Source: Methylopila sp. Yamaguchi (lineage in GTDB: Bacteria > Pseudomonadota > Alphaproteobacteria > Rhizobiales > Methylopilaceae). From it: a stretch of DNA of 64,000 nt. The notes beneath the pieces are model-generated. The model did no database searches and was not told where the DNA came from. It worked only from the letters and a program-made list of their open reading frames with translations. Shown here piece by piece: positions 44,026 through 52,445 of this stretch. A program made the translations under genes and the position numbers. The DNA lies in the NCBI RefSeq assembly GCF_002897035.1, contig NZ_BAUX01000017.1:1-64000 (forward strand), in the 5' to 3' direction. Each line of letters opens with the position of its first letter. Within the stretch, counting starts at the first letter, position 1.

Positions 44026-45039
44026 TCAGCGCGGCGGGGCGGCGACGGCCTCCGCGACCACATGCGGATCGTCGGCGAAGCGCGACGACACGCGGGGCGC
44101 CCGGGCGGACACCCGCTCGCGGTGGGCGACGTAGACGCCGCTCGCCGCGATGACGGCGCCGCCCGCGATCGTCCAAAGGTCGGGCATGCGCCCGAACACG
44201 GCGAAGCTCATCGCGACGGCGAACAGGATCTGCACGTAGGAGAACGGCGCCAGCGCGGAGGCTGCGGCGCGGCGCAACGCGACCACCAGCAAACCGTGGC
44301 CCGCGGTGGAGCAGACGCCCATGGCGACGGCGATGCCCGCCTCGTGCGCCGTCGGCATGCGCCAGGCGAAGGGGACCAGGATGCTCAGAATCGCGAGGCC
44401 GACGAGCGCCGACCAGGCGAGCGTGGTCTCCGGCCGGTCCGACGCCATCTTGCGCGTGACGACGGCGCCCAGAGCCCAGGCCATCGCGCCAGCGGCCGGC
44501 AGCAGCGCCGCGAGCGTGAACGCCGCCCCGAACGGGCGCATCACGATCAGCACGCCCGCGAAGCCGAGGCCCGCCGCGGCCCAGCGATGCGCTCCGACGC
44601 GTTCGCCCAGAAGCGGGATCGACAGCGCGGTGATGAAGATCGGCGACATGTAGTGGATCGCCGTCGCCTGGGCGACGTCGAGGCTCTTCAGTCCGAGAAT
44701 GAAGAACAGCGCCGAGCTCGAAGTGGCGACCCCGCGCAGGAGCTGCAGCTTGACGCTCTTCGGCCGAAGCGTCCCGGGCCCGCTGATCATCAGCGCGGCG
44801 ACCACCACCATGGTCGCGAACACCGTGTAGCGCATCCACGTGACCTGGACCGCCGGAAGCGTGGCGGCCAGCATCTTGGCCGCCACGTCGCCCGCCGAGA
44901 AGCACGCCGTTGCCGCCACGACCAGCCCGATCGCGAGCGACGCGTTGTCGGTGGAGGGAAGCGGAAGCGCGATGCGGGGCGCGGCGACAGGCGTCGGCTC
45001 GGCGGCTTCGGCCGAGGCGATGGACGGCGGGGGGCTCAT
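44026..45039 (-). CDS. EamA-family (DMT) transporter
   Basis: A 337-residue protein with ten predicted membrane spans arranged as two EamA repeats: about 36-150 (LAIGLVVAATACFSAGDVAA, MRYTVFATMVVVAALMI) and 160-300 (AMAWALGAVVTRKMASDRPE, FSYVQILFAVAMSFAVFGRM). Members export amino acids, nucleotides or other small metabolites. The N-terminal 30 residues are Pro/Ala-rich and cytoplasmic. It reads in the same direction as the MOSC gene, 66 bases upstream of it. The substrate is unknown. Confidence 0.85.
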   Translation of the reverse strand: MSPPPSIASAEAAEPTPVAAPRIALPLPSTDNASLAIGLVVAATACFSAGDVAAKMLAATLPAVQVTWMRYTVFATMVVVAALMISGPGTLRPKSVKLQLLRGVATSSSALFFILGLKSLDVAQATAIHYMSPIFITALSIPLLGERVGAHRWAAAGLGFAGVLIVMRPFGAAFTLAALLPAAGAMAWALGAVVTRKMASDRPETTLAWSALVGLAILSILVPFAWRMPTAHEAGIAVAMGVCSTAGHGLLVVALRRAAASALAPFSYVQILFAVAMSFAVFGRMPDLWTIAGGAVIAASGVYVAHRERVSARAPRVSSRFADDPHVVAEAVAAPPR

Positions 45040-45261
45040 GGGACTCGGAGTGCGTGCGGTGGGCGGACTTGCGCAGGAACGACGGACGCCAAGATTTACC
45101 AGAGGAGCCGGCGCCGCGGGGGAAAGATGATCGAGCGCCCACGCGCGTCAGACGTGCGCAAAGCGCAGACCGGCTTTCAGGATTTCTTCACTCTCCTGCG
45201 GCCGGCGGATCGCGGTCCATGGTATGCGGGTATTCGCAAAAAGCAGAAAATGTAAAATAAT

Positions 45262-45291
45262 TTGACAAAATGAAGCGCGGATCCATATTGC
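45262..45291 (+). promoter_or_regulatory. Sigma-70-type promoter
   Basis: TTGACA at 45262-45267, 18-base spacer, TATTGC at 45286-45291, in an AT-rich patch that stands out from the surrounding sequence. A start near 45298 leads to the small basic protein gene at 45324. Confidence 0.6.
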
Positions 45292-45323
45292 GTGGGTCCC
45301 CCCACGCTCAACAGGAGTCGAGC

Positions 45324-45506
45324 ATGACTGAAGCTGCGAAGATCGACGAAAAGGCCGCGAAACGCGACGCCAAGCGCGCCGAGCGCGTGAAGCTGAACAC
45401 GGAGAAGAAGGCCGCGGACCGCGAAGCCGCCCGCGCGACCCGCGTTGCGGCCAAGCGCGAAGAGCGCGATAAGGCCAAGGCCGCCTCGGCCGCCTCGGCC
45501 GCCTGA
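45324..45506 (+). CDS. Small Lys/Ala-rich basic protein
   Basis: A 60-residue, extremely charged protein (KAAKRDAKRAERVKLNTEKK, then Arg/Ala/Lys repeats ending AASAASAA) that should form a continuous helix. It has CAGGAG about 8 bases before the ATG, a good sigma-70 promoter and a terminator after a 100-base tail, so it is probably a real, strongly expressed gene. It may bind nucleic acid or be a stress protein. I recognise no family. Confidence 0.65.
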   Translation: MTEAAKIDEKAAKRDAKRAERVKLNTEKKAADREAARATRVAAKREERDKAKAASAASAA

Positions 45507-45606
45507 TCGCCGCATCGTTCGGCATGGAGAAGGCCGCCGATCGCGGTCGTCTCCTGCCGCGGCGCCGCGATCGGCTTGAGCCAGTTCCGGAGCTATGGAT
45601 GTCAAC

Positions 45607-45628
45607 AGCCGCCTTTGGGCGGCTTTTT
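45607..45628 (+). terminator. Intrinsic terminator
   Basis: AGCCGCC and GGCGGCT pair around TTTG and are followed by TTTT. It lies 100 bases after the small basic protein gene. Confidence 0.8.
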
Positions 45629-46725
45629 GTTTGGTTCGGGGTCAGTTGAGCCAGCATCCGCCGCTGCGGGAGCGCTTGGTCCCAATCCCTCGGCAGAATC
45701 CGGGCGCCGCCGCGCCGTGGGCAGGAGATGTAAGTATGCAGCCACCGAAGCGGTCGCTTTCACGACGCGCGTTCGGTGGCTGTGGTGGTCGCCTAGGGGG
45801 ACGTCTGGCGACCGCCTCTCGGATCGGCGGGACGGGGGGCTCCTCCCTGATCCGATTTCAGTAAGCTTCGTGGAGAGCCGCACACCGAACGGGCCCTGCC
45901 ATGCGCTGACCATGCGCGCAGAGCGCCGCGTCCGGGGGAGGGGCGACCAAGAGACGATCGCCTTTTGCGATGCGGTTTGAGATGTGGCTCATCGTCCTCA
46001 AGGGGTCGCCGCTCTCGGCGTAACCTACGGCCGACGGCAGGGGCAGCATGAGCAGCCACAGCCACCGGAGCCGTTTTGGCTTCGCCCTGCCGGTCATGGG
46101 GGACTTCACGCCCGACGCTCCTGGCCGACCCGCTCCGCCCGCGGCTGATGTGTGCGGCCAATCGCGGAGGTGCGATCCCCGGTCATCCCCGACGCCGCCG
46201 ACAGCGACGCCCCGAACAGAAGGGTTCGAACCAACGCGTCGGCGCAGGGCGGGGTGGCTCGAGCGAGGCGCATGTGCGTTCCTGTTTCTCCAAATCGGCG
46301 GCCCGGGAGCCGCAAGACGCAGCGTCGTCCTTCTTCAATCCGAAGAATGAAGCATCCGTCGGCGGGGTTGGATTAAGAGTTGTGAAGAGATGTTAAGCCC
46401 GCAACGATCGCCGCCGGGGCTCCCGTGCGCGCGAAGGCTTGCTCGGGCTTCGCACCATGGCCGGAGCCCCGAGCTTCGACGCCGGACTGCGACGCTCAGC
46501 GTGATTGCTTCCGCTCGCGCCACGCGCCGAAACAAATCTTAACATCACGACATCAAACGCAATGCTGTGAGGCCTTAAGGTTTGTTCTTCCTGAGCGACG
46601 GCGTCTGCTTGTCGCTCCTTCTACGTCAGCCCCAGGCGCATGGCGACGACACAGACCGTGACCGCCTCATGGTTCGCCTGTCCGCAGCGTGCTCCTGCCG
46701 GGATCCCCGCGGATCGAGATGAACG
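45629..46725. other. Long region with at most one small gene
   Basis: Frames occur on both strands over this 1.1 kb, most of them Arg/Pro/Ser-rich and without start signals. Only the minus-strand frame at 45858-46109 has a plausible signal peptide and ribosome-binding site. The end of the region contains the leader of the SDR gene. Confidence 0.4.
45858..46109 (-). CDS. Possible small exported protein
   Basis: An 83-residue frame with a GTG start 8 bases after AGGAG. The N-terminus (KPKRLRWLWLLMLPLPSAVG, ending YAES near residue 32) looks like a signal peptide with a basic lead. The rest (ISNRIAKGDRLLVAPPPDAA, then two Cys) is short and without a known family. The start signal and signal-peptide pattern are the support; it lies in a region otherwise rich in spurious frames. 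Confidence 0.42.
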   Translation of the reverse strand: MKSPMTGRAKPKRLRWLWLLMLPLPSAVGYAESGDPLRTMSHISNRIAKGDRLLVAPPPDAALCAHGQRMAGPVRCAALHEAY

Positions 46726-47640
46726 ATGAAGAGCTGGTCGGCCTCGGACATTCCCTCGCAGAAAGGCCGTTCGGCGATCGTGACCGGGACAGGCGGGCTC
46801 GGTTACCAGACCGCGCTCGCTTTGGCCCGCGCGGGCGGGGAGGTCATCATCGCGGGCCGGGATCGTCAGAAGGGCGCCGCGGCGGTCGGAAGCATTCAAC
46901 GTGAGCTGGGGTCGACGGACGTGCGGTTCGAGCAGGTGGATCTCGCCGAGCTGAACTCCGTTCGGGCGCTCGGCGAGCGTCTGCGCGCCCAAAAGAGAAG
47001 CCTCGATCTTCTGGTCAACAACGCCGGCGTGATGACGCCTCCGCGCCGTGCGACCACCAAGGATGGTTTCGAGCTGCAGCTAGGCACGAACTATCTCGCG
47101 CACTTCGCGCTGACGCGCAGTCTCATGCCGCTCCTGCGGGAGGGGAACGAGGCGCGCGTCGTGACGCTGTCGAGCGTGGCCGCGCGTCGCGGCGCCATCG
47201 ACTTCGACGACCTGAACGCCGAGAAGGGCTATAGGCCCATGCCCGCCTACAGCCAGTCGAAGCTCGCGTGTCTGATGTTCGCATTCGAGCTGCAACGGCG
47301 CAGCGCGGCCGGGGGATGGGGCGTCGCCAGCATCGCGGCGCATCCGGGAATCTCGCGCACGGCTCTCCTGCACAACGCGCCCGGCCGGTGGAGCGGCGTT
47401 GGCGCCCTTCGGTCCGCGCTCTGGTTCCTGTTCCAACCCGCGGCCCAAGGGGCGCTGCCGACCTTGTTCGCGGCGACCTCGCCGGAGGCCAAACCGGGCG
47501 GCTACTACGGACCAAGCCGGTTGGGCGAGACGCGGGGGCCTCCGGCGGAGGCCAAAGCCCCGCCGCAAGCGCTGGACGAGACCGCCGCCGCCCGCCTGTG
47601 GCGATACTCCGAGGCGATGACCGGCGCGACCTTCGGGTAG
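46726..47640 (+). CDS. Short-chain dehydrogenase/reductase
   Basis: A 304-residue SDR of the retinol-dehydrogenase/light-dependent-reductase-like group. The cofactor loop reads TGTGGLGYQTALALA, with the family NNAGVM and the catalytic set VTLSSVAARRG and AYSQSK (YxxxK). The Arg at IIAGRD suggests NADP preference. The C-terminal 80 residues extend beyond the classical fold. The substrate is unknown. It lies just before the two-component pair in the same direction, with an 88-base gap, so co-transcription is possible but not shown. Confidence 0.82.
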   Translation: MKSWSASDIPSQKGRSAIVTGTGGLGYQTALALARAGGEVIIAGRDRQKGAAAVGSIQRELGSTDVRFEQVDLAELNSVRALGERLRAQKRSLDLLVNNAGVMTPPRRATTKDGFELQLGTNYLAHFALTRSLMPLLREGNEARVVTLSSVAARRGAIDFDDLNAEKGYRPMPAYSQSKLACLMFAFELQRRSAAGGWGVASIAAHPGISRTALLHNAPGRWSGVGALRSALWFLFQPAAQGALPTLFAATSPEAKPGGYYGPSRLGETRGPPAEAKAPPQALDETAAARLWRYSEAMTGATFG

Positions 47641-47728
47641 CCGGTTCACAAAACAAAACATCTCCCGGCGTGACAGCTCCGCGGCGAGCGTGAGACGCTT
47701 CGGAATTGCCCCCTCGCAAAGGCGCGCG

Positions 47729-48469
47729 ATGAACACGCAGACGCAGACCTGCGCCCAGGACCTTCCGGCCTCGATCCTTCTGGTCGAGGACGATCGCGAC
47801 ATCGCGGACATGCTGGCCGAGACCCTGTCCCAGAACGGCTACGCCGCGGTGGCCGCGAAGTCCGGGGCGGAGATGGACCGTCTGCTCCGGCGTCAGTCCT
47901 TCGACCTTGTCGTGCTGGACGTCATGCTGCCGGGCGAGGATGGCTTCAGCATCTGCCGGCGGCTGCGGGCCGACGGGCGCACCCCCATCATCATGCTGAC
48001 GGCGGTGGCGTCCGACGTCGATCGCATCGTGGGACTCGAATTCGGCGCTGACGACTACGTCACCAAGCCGTTCAACACCCGCGAGCTGCTCGCCCGTATC
48101 AAAGGCCTGCTGCGGCGCGCCTCCTATGGGTCGGAACGCCCGGGACGGGCCGACGTCATGACGTTCGCGGGATGGCGGATCGATCCGGTCGCCCGCACGC
48201 TGGTGGACCCCGAGGGATCGCACGTGTTCATGACGACCGCGGAGTTCGACCTGCTCGTCGCGCTCTGCCTCAACGCCGGGCAGGTGCTGACCCGCGAGCA
48301 GCTTCTGGCGCTCACTCACGCAGGCGTCGCCGGCCCCGTCGAGCGCAGCGTCGACGTCCACGTCAGCCGCATCCGCCAGAAGATCGAGCCGAACCCGAAG
48401 GATCCAAGCTACATCAAGACCGTGCGGCTCGGCGGTTACCTCTTCACGCCAATGGTCGACGCGTCATGA
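47729..48469 (+). CDS. OmpR-family response regulator
   Basis: A 246-residue response regulator. The receiver domain (about 15-128) has the acidic pair in ILLVEDDRDIA, the phospho-acceptor Asp in LVVLDVMLPGEDG, and the Lys in DDYVTKPFN. The OmpR/PhoB winged helix (about 150-243) ends with RSVDVHVSRIRQKIE and VRLGGYLFTP. It starts at the ATG at 47729; the longer frame adds a basic tail. Its stop overlaps the kinase start (ATGA). It probably controls its own operon and other genes, perhaps of envelope stress. Confidence 0.92.
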   Translation: MNTQTQTCAQDLPASILLVEDDRDIADMLAETLSQNGYAAVAAKSGAEMDRLLRRQSFDLVVLDVMLPGEDGFSICRRLRADGRTPIIMLTAVASDVDRIVGLEFGADDYVTKPFNTRELLARIKGLLRRASYGSERPGRADVMTFAGWRIDPVARTLVDPEGSHVFMTTAEFDLLVALCLNAGQVLTREQLLALTHAGVAGPVERSVDVHVSRIRQKIEPNPKDPSYIKTVRLGGYLFTPMVDAS

Positions 48470-49896
48470 GCTCTTGGCGATCACTGTTTCTCTGCGGGTC
48501 GATCCGTCGGCAGATCATCGTCCTAACGGCGTTGCCGATCCTCGCCGTAGTGGTTGCGGCGAGCCTCATCTACAGCAGCGAGAACAAGACGCCTTACAAG
48601 AGCCGTATGGCGATCAAGATCCAGGTCGTCATCTCCCAGCTCGAGGCGGCAGGCTCGCCGCAGGCCGCGGACGCGGTCATGGCCGCGACGAGCCGGACGG
48701 GCCTCGGGGTTGAGAGGTTGTCGTCCAGAACGGCGCAGGCGGAGCTTACGCCGATCCACACCTCGGACTGCGACATCGGCGAAATCCGGGGCGAACTCGC
48801 CTCGTCCCTCGGCGCCGAAGTTCGGCGGCGGACCACGGCGGGGGGGACGGCGGACGTCATCGTCGTGCCTCTCGCGCACGGCGACGTCCTGGCGTTCGCG
48901 CCGGCGGTCCGGCCGTCGCTCCCGTGGCTTCACCCCGAGCGCCTGCTGTTCCTTCCGAAAGTGCTTGTGGTCGTCCTGCCGATGCTGCTCGTGTCCCTTT
49001 ACGCGGGAGCCGTGATCATCGCGCCGCTTACGAACTTCGCCCGTGAAGCGCTGGCCCTCAAACCCGACGAGGGCCCCGAGCGGCCGTTCGAGGAGGGAGG
49101 CCCGCGCGAAATCAGGGCGCTGGCGCGTTCGCTCAACGACATGCGCGCCCGCATCCGGGAGATGATCGACGGCCGCACACGCATGGTGCGGGCGATCAGC
49201 CATGATCTCAGGACGCCGCTGACCCGCCTTCGCATGCGCGCCGAACGATCGACCGATGCGAGCCTGCGGGACGCGATGCTGACCGACATCAGCCGGATCG
49301 ACGCGATGATCCAGGAGACGCTGACCTACCTGCACAGGGATGTGGCCACGGAGACGACGCAGCGCGTCGACTTGCCGAGCCTGCTCCAGACGGTCTGCCA
49401 TGATTTCGCGAACGCCGATCTGCCGGTGACTTACGCCGGGCCAAACAAACTGGCTTTCGACTGCAAGCCGCAAGTCCTGATACGCGCCGTGACCAACCTC
49501 GTCGACAACGGCGTCAAGTTCGGCGAGGTCGTCACGGTGCGCCTCGAGCCCATGGCCGAGGGCGGCGTCCGCATCGAGGTGGCGGACGACGGCCCGGGCA
49601 TCCCGGCTGAGTTGCGGGCGAAGGTCGTCGAGCCGTTCTTCAAGGGCGACGCCAGTCGCGCGTCGAACGCGCAGAGCGGGTTCGGCCTCGGACTGTCGAT
49701 CGTCCAGGAGGTCGTCAGCGGCCACGGGGGAGCGATGACGCTGCTGGACGGAAAGCCGCGCGGACTGCTCGTTCGCCTCGATCTGCCCGCGCCGGCCGCC
49801 AAGCGCGCGGTCGCGGCCGTTCGAGAGCCGAGGTCGGCCACGGATCACGCCGGTCTGCGGCCTTCGTTCGAAAGCGCCGATCAGACCGCGGGGTAG
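48466..49896 (+). CDS. EnvZ-like sensor histidine kinase
   Basis: A 476-residue inner-membrane kinase. Two membrane spans (about 17-37, VLTALPILAVVVAASLIYS; and 163-185, KVLVVVLPMLLVSLYAGAV) enclose a periplasmic sensor of about 125 residues. HAMP follows, then the His box MVRAISHDLRTPLTRLRMR, N box LVDNGVKF, G1 VADDGPGIP and G2 FGLGLSIVQEV. It phosphorylates the adjacent OmpR-type regulator. The periplasmic part has no named fold. Although kdpF-kdpA follow, the protein is not KdpD, which carries a large cytoplasmic N-terminal domain. Confidence 0.92.
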   Translation: MSSWRSLFLCGSIRRQIIVLTALPILAVVVAASLIYSSENKTPYKSRMAIKIQVVISQLEAAGSPQAADAVMAATSRTGLGVERLSSRTAQAELTPIHTSDCDIGEIRGELASSLGAEVRRRTTAGGTADVIVVPLAHGDVLAFAPAVRPSLPWLHPERLLFLPKVLVVVLPMLLVSLYAGAVIIAPLTNFAREALALKPDEGPERPFEEGGPREIRALARSLNDMRARIREMIDGRTRMVRAISHDLRTPLTRLRMRAERSTDASLRDAMLTDISRIDAMIQETLTYLHRDVATETTQRVDLPSLLQTVCHDFANADLPVTYAGPNKLAFDCKPQVLIRAVTNLVDNGVKFGEVVTVRLEPMAEGGVRIEVADDGPGIPAELRAKVVEPFFKGDASRASNAQSGFGLGLSIVQEVVSGHGGAMTLLDGKPRGLLVRLDLPAPAAKRAVAAVREPRSATDHAGLRPSFESADQTAG

Positions 49897-50074
49897 CCGG
49901 CTTTCGCGGCAGCGGCCGAGGCGCCCGCTCGCGGCGCTTTGCGAGGCGGTCTCATGCCGAAGCCTGGCGTCCCAACGCCGCTTTAACGCGCAGCGGCGGC
50001 GCGCCCTCTCAACTCCCAACGCGCTCCGGCTTCATGGTCGTCACGCGGCGACAGTCGCCGCGGAGCTTTGGAAC

Positions 50075-50167
50075 ATGGCGAACATCCTGATGCTGGCGGC
50101 CGGCTCCGGCCCCGTCCGAGCCCTTGCGGCCTGTGCCGTCGCGTGTGAGCGGATGGCGCGCGCATGA
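50075..50167 (+). CDS. Possible 30-residue leader protein before kdpF
   Basis: A 30-residue frame ([20 protein letters not shown], then [10 protein letters not shown]) with GGAG about 8 bases before the ATG. Its stop overlaps the kdpF ATG (ATGA), so ribosomes could pass straight on. It is weakly hydrophobic and has two Cys. Translational coupling to kdpF is the only evidence; no family is recognised. Confidence 0.35.
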   Translation: MANILMLAAGSGPVRALAACAVACERMARA

Positions 50168-50271
50168 CCCTGCTCGGTCTCCCCCTCCTGGACGCCGCTC
50201 TCGGCGGCGCCGCCGCGCTCGCCTCGGCCGCCGTTTTCGTCGCAGCGCTGTTGCGGCCCGAGCGGTTCTGA
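50164..50271 (+). CDS. kdpF: KdpF-like small membrane protein
   Basis: A 35-residue protein with one hydrophobic span (about 3-27: [20 protein letters not shown]) and the C-terminal LLRPERF that is the usual end of KdpF. It lies 26 bases before kdpA, its normal place. KdpF stabilises the KdpABC potassium pump in the inner membrane. The very small size limits certainty, but position and ending agree. Confidence 0.72.
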   Translation: MTLLGLPLLDAALGGAAALASAAVFVAALLRPERF

Positions 50272-50297
50272 GCGCTCTTCTTTTCCGGACGACATTC

Positions 50298-52007
50298 ATG
50301 ACCCTCAACGGATGGCTGCAGATCGCGGTGTTCTGCGCGCTCGTGCTTGCGCTTACGCGCCCCCTCGGCGGCTTTTTGACCCGGCTCTACTCCGATGAAC
50401 GCACGTTTCTCCACCCGGTCCTCGCGCCGGTGGAGCGCGCCCTCTACCGCCTTGCGGGCGTCCGGCCCGAGGCCGAACAAGGCTGGACGTCCTATGCGCT
50501 CGCGATGCTCGCCTTCAACCTCGCCGGCTTTGTCGCGGTCTATGGGCTCCTGCGGCTTCAGGGCGTCTTGCCGCTCAACCCGCAAGGGTTTCCCGGCGCA
50601 GCCCCCGACCTCGCGTTGAACACAGCGATCTCGTTCGTGACCAACACGAACTGGCAGTCTTATGGCGGCGAGGCGACGCTGTCCTACGGCTCCCAGATGT
50701 GGGCGCTGACCGTGCAGAACTTCGTTTCGGCGGCGACCGGCATGGCGGTCGCCGTTGCGCTCGTGCGGGGCTTCGCGCGTCGGTCCGCCGCTGGCCTCGG
50801 CAACTTCTGGGCCGACCTCACGCGGTCGGTTCTCTACGTCCTGCTGCCGGCCTGCGTTCTGCTCGCGCTGGTCTATGTCACGCTCGGCGTCCCTCAGACG
50901 CTCGAGCCTTACGTCAACGCCAAGACGCTCGAGGGCGCCGACCAGACGATCGCGCTCGGACCGGTCGCAAGCCAACTCGCGATCAAGATGCTCGGCACCA
51001 ACGGCGGCGGCTTCTTCAACGCCAACTCCGCCCATCCCTTCGAAAACCCCTCGGCGCTCGCCAACCTCATCCAGATGATCTCGATCTTCGCGATCGGGGC
51101 CGCCCTGACCAACGTCTTCGGCCGCATGGTGGGGGACGAGCGCCAGGGCTGGGCGATCTTCGGCGCGATGGGCGCGCTGTTCCTCGTCGGCGTCGCGCTC
51201 GTCTATTGGGCGGAAGCGGGCGCCAATCCGATCCACGCGGCGTTGGGTCTCGACGCCGCCGGCGGCAACATGGAGGGCAAGGAGGTCCGCTTCGGGCTCG
51301 CGCTCTCGGCGCTGTTCGCGGTGGTGACGACGGCGGCCTCCTGCGGCGCGGTCAACGCCATGCACGACAGTTTCTCGGCGATCGGCGGGCTGATCCCGAT
51401 GATCAACATGCAGCTGGGCGAGGTGATCGTCGGCGGCGTCGGCGCCGGGCTCTACGGCGTTCTGCTTTTCGCCGTGGTTGCGGTGTTCGTCGCCGGGCTC
51501 ATGGTTGGGCGGACGCCGGAGTACGTCGGCAAGAAGATCGAATCCCGGGAGGTGAAGCTCACCATGCTGGCGCTGCTCTGCTCGCCGGCGGCGACGCTGA
51601 TCGGGCTCGCGGTCGCGGCCGTCAGCCCGCTCGGCCTCGCGGGGCTGCAGGAGAGCGGCCCGCACGGCTTCTCGGAGATGCTCTACGCGACGACCTCCGC
51701 CGCGGCCAACAACGGCTCGGCCTTCTCGGGCCTCACCGCCAACGCGCCGTTCTGGAACATCCTGCTCGCCGCGGGGATGATGATCGGGCGTTTCGCGCTG
51801 ATCGTGCCGATGCTCGCAGTCGCAGGCTCGCTCGCCCGCAAGCCGGTCGTCCCGGTCTCGGCGGGCACCTTCCCGACCCATGGGCCCCTGTTCGTCGGGC
51901 TGCTGGTGGGCGTGATCGTGATCGTGGGCGGGCTCACCTACTTCCCGGCCCTGACGCTCGGCCCGATCGCCGACGCCTTCGCGACGGCGGCTGGGACGAC
52001 TTTCTGA
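50298..52007 (+). CDS. kdpA: Potassium-transporting ATPase potassium-binding subunit KdpA
   Basis: A 569-residue, ten-span KdpA, full length. The four selectivity-filter-like loops can be seen around [59 protein letters not shown] and [13 protein letters not shown]. It forms the potassium channel part of the Kdp pump, which needs KdpB (ATPase) and KdpC. Neither follows; tRNA-Ser comes next after 248 bases and then a convergent protease gene. The gene itself has no stop or frameshift. Either kdpBC are elsewhere or the operon was broken. Confidence 0.95.
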   Translation: MTLNGWLQIAVFCALVLALTRPLGGFLTRLYSDERTFLHPVLAPVERALYRLAGVRPEAEQGWTSYALAMLAFNLAGFVAVYGLLRLQGVLPLNPQGFPGAAPDLALNTAISFVTNTNWQSYGGEATLSYGSQMWALTVQNFVSAATGMAVAVALVRGFARRSAAGLGNFWADLTRSVLYVLLPACVLLALVYVTLGVPQTLEPYVNAKTLEGADQTIALGPVASQLAIKMLGTNGGGFFNANSAHPFENPSALANLIQMISIFAIGAALTNVFGRMVGDERQGWAIFGAMGALFLVGVALVYWAEAGANPIHAALGLDAAGGNMEGKEVRFGLALSALFAVVTTAASCGAVNAMHDSFSAIGGLIPMINMQLGEVIVGGVGAGLYGVLLFAVVAVFVAGLMVGRTPEYVGKKIESREVKLTMLALLCSPAATLIGLAVAAVSPLGLAGLQESGPHGFSEMLYATTSAAANNGSAFSGLTANAPFWNILLAAGMMIGRFALIVPMLAVAGSLARKPVVPVSAGTFPTHGPLFVGLLVGVIVIVGGLTYFPALTLGPIADAFATAAGTTF

Positions 52008-52255
52008 CCGTTGCCGCCCCGGGCCTTGAGCCTGGGGCTAAAGGCCCGCTTGTCCATGGTTCGGCCTGAGAACCGCGGCGGCTCTCCGTCAAGCTGAGAG
52101 CTCTCGCCGAGCCAACCTTCGCCAAGCGCCTCGGGGCAACAGATCGACGCCATTCGCGTCAGAACCCGAGAACCGCCCGGCAAGACCCCCTCGCGGGCGC
52201 CATCCGCGCCATGCGCGCCCGCCCGATGACGTCTTACTTCAGCGCTGCGGGTACG
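52008..52255. other. Gap after kdpA, where kdpB would be expected
   Basis: No kdpB start is readable here. GGGCCTT and AAGGCCC (52021-52047) form an inverted repeat with a long loop and no T-run. The rest is GC-rich without a gene. A long minus-strand frame runs through the tRNA and is spurious. Confidence 0.5.
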
Positions 52256-52345
<90 letters not shown>

Positions 52346-52445
52346 GCGTATCGGCGAGCGTCGATCCGCGCTCCTTACACGGGGCGGCGCACCGGCACAA
52401 GATGCGCTTCGCGTCTGATCGTGCGGAAGGCGGCGGCGCGACGGT

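Noticed and set aside
45629-46725. Several overlapping frames of 60-130 codons
   Set aside because: No ribosome-binding sites, biased composition and mutual overlap; only 45858-46109 was kept, at low confidence.
49983-51881. 632-residue minus-strand frame across kdpA
   Set aside because: Antisense to an unmistakable KdpA; composition is that of a GC-rich shadow.
48466-52007. The two-component pair as KdpDE
   Set aside because: The kinase has an EnvZ-like layout with a periplasmic sensor and lacks the large cytoplasmic KdpD domain; adjacency to kdpFA may be accidental.
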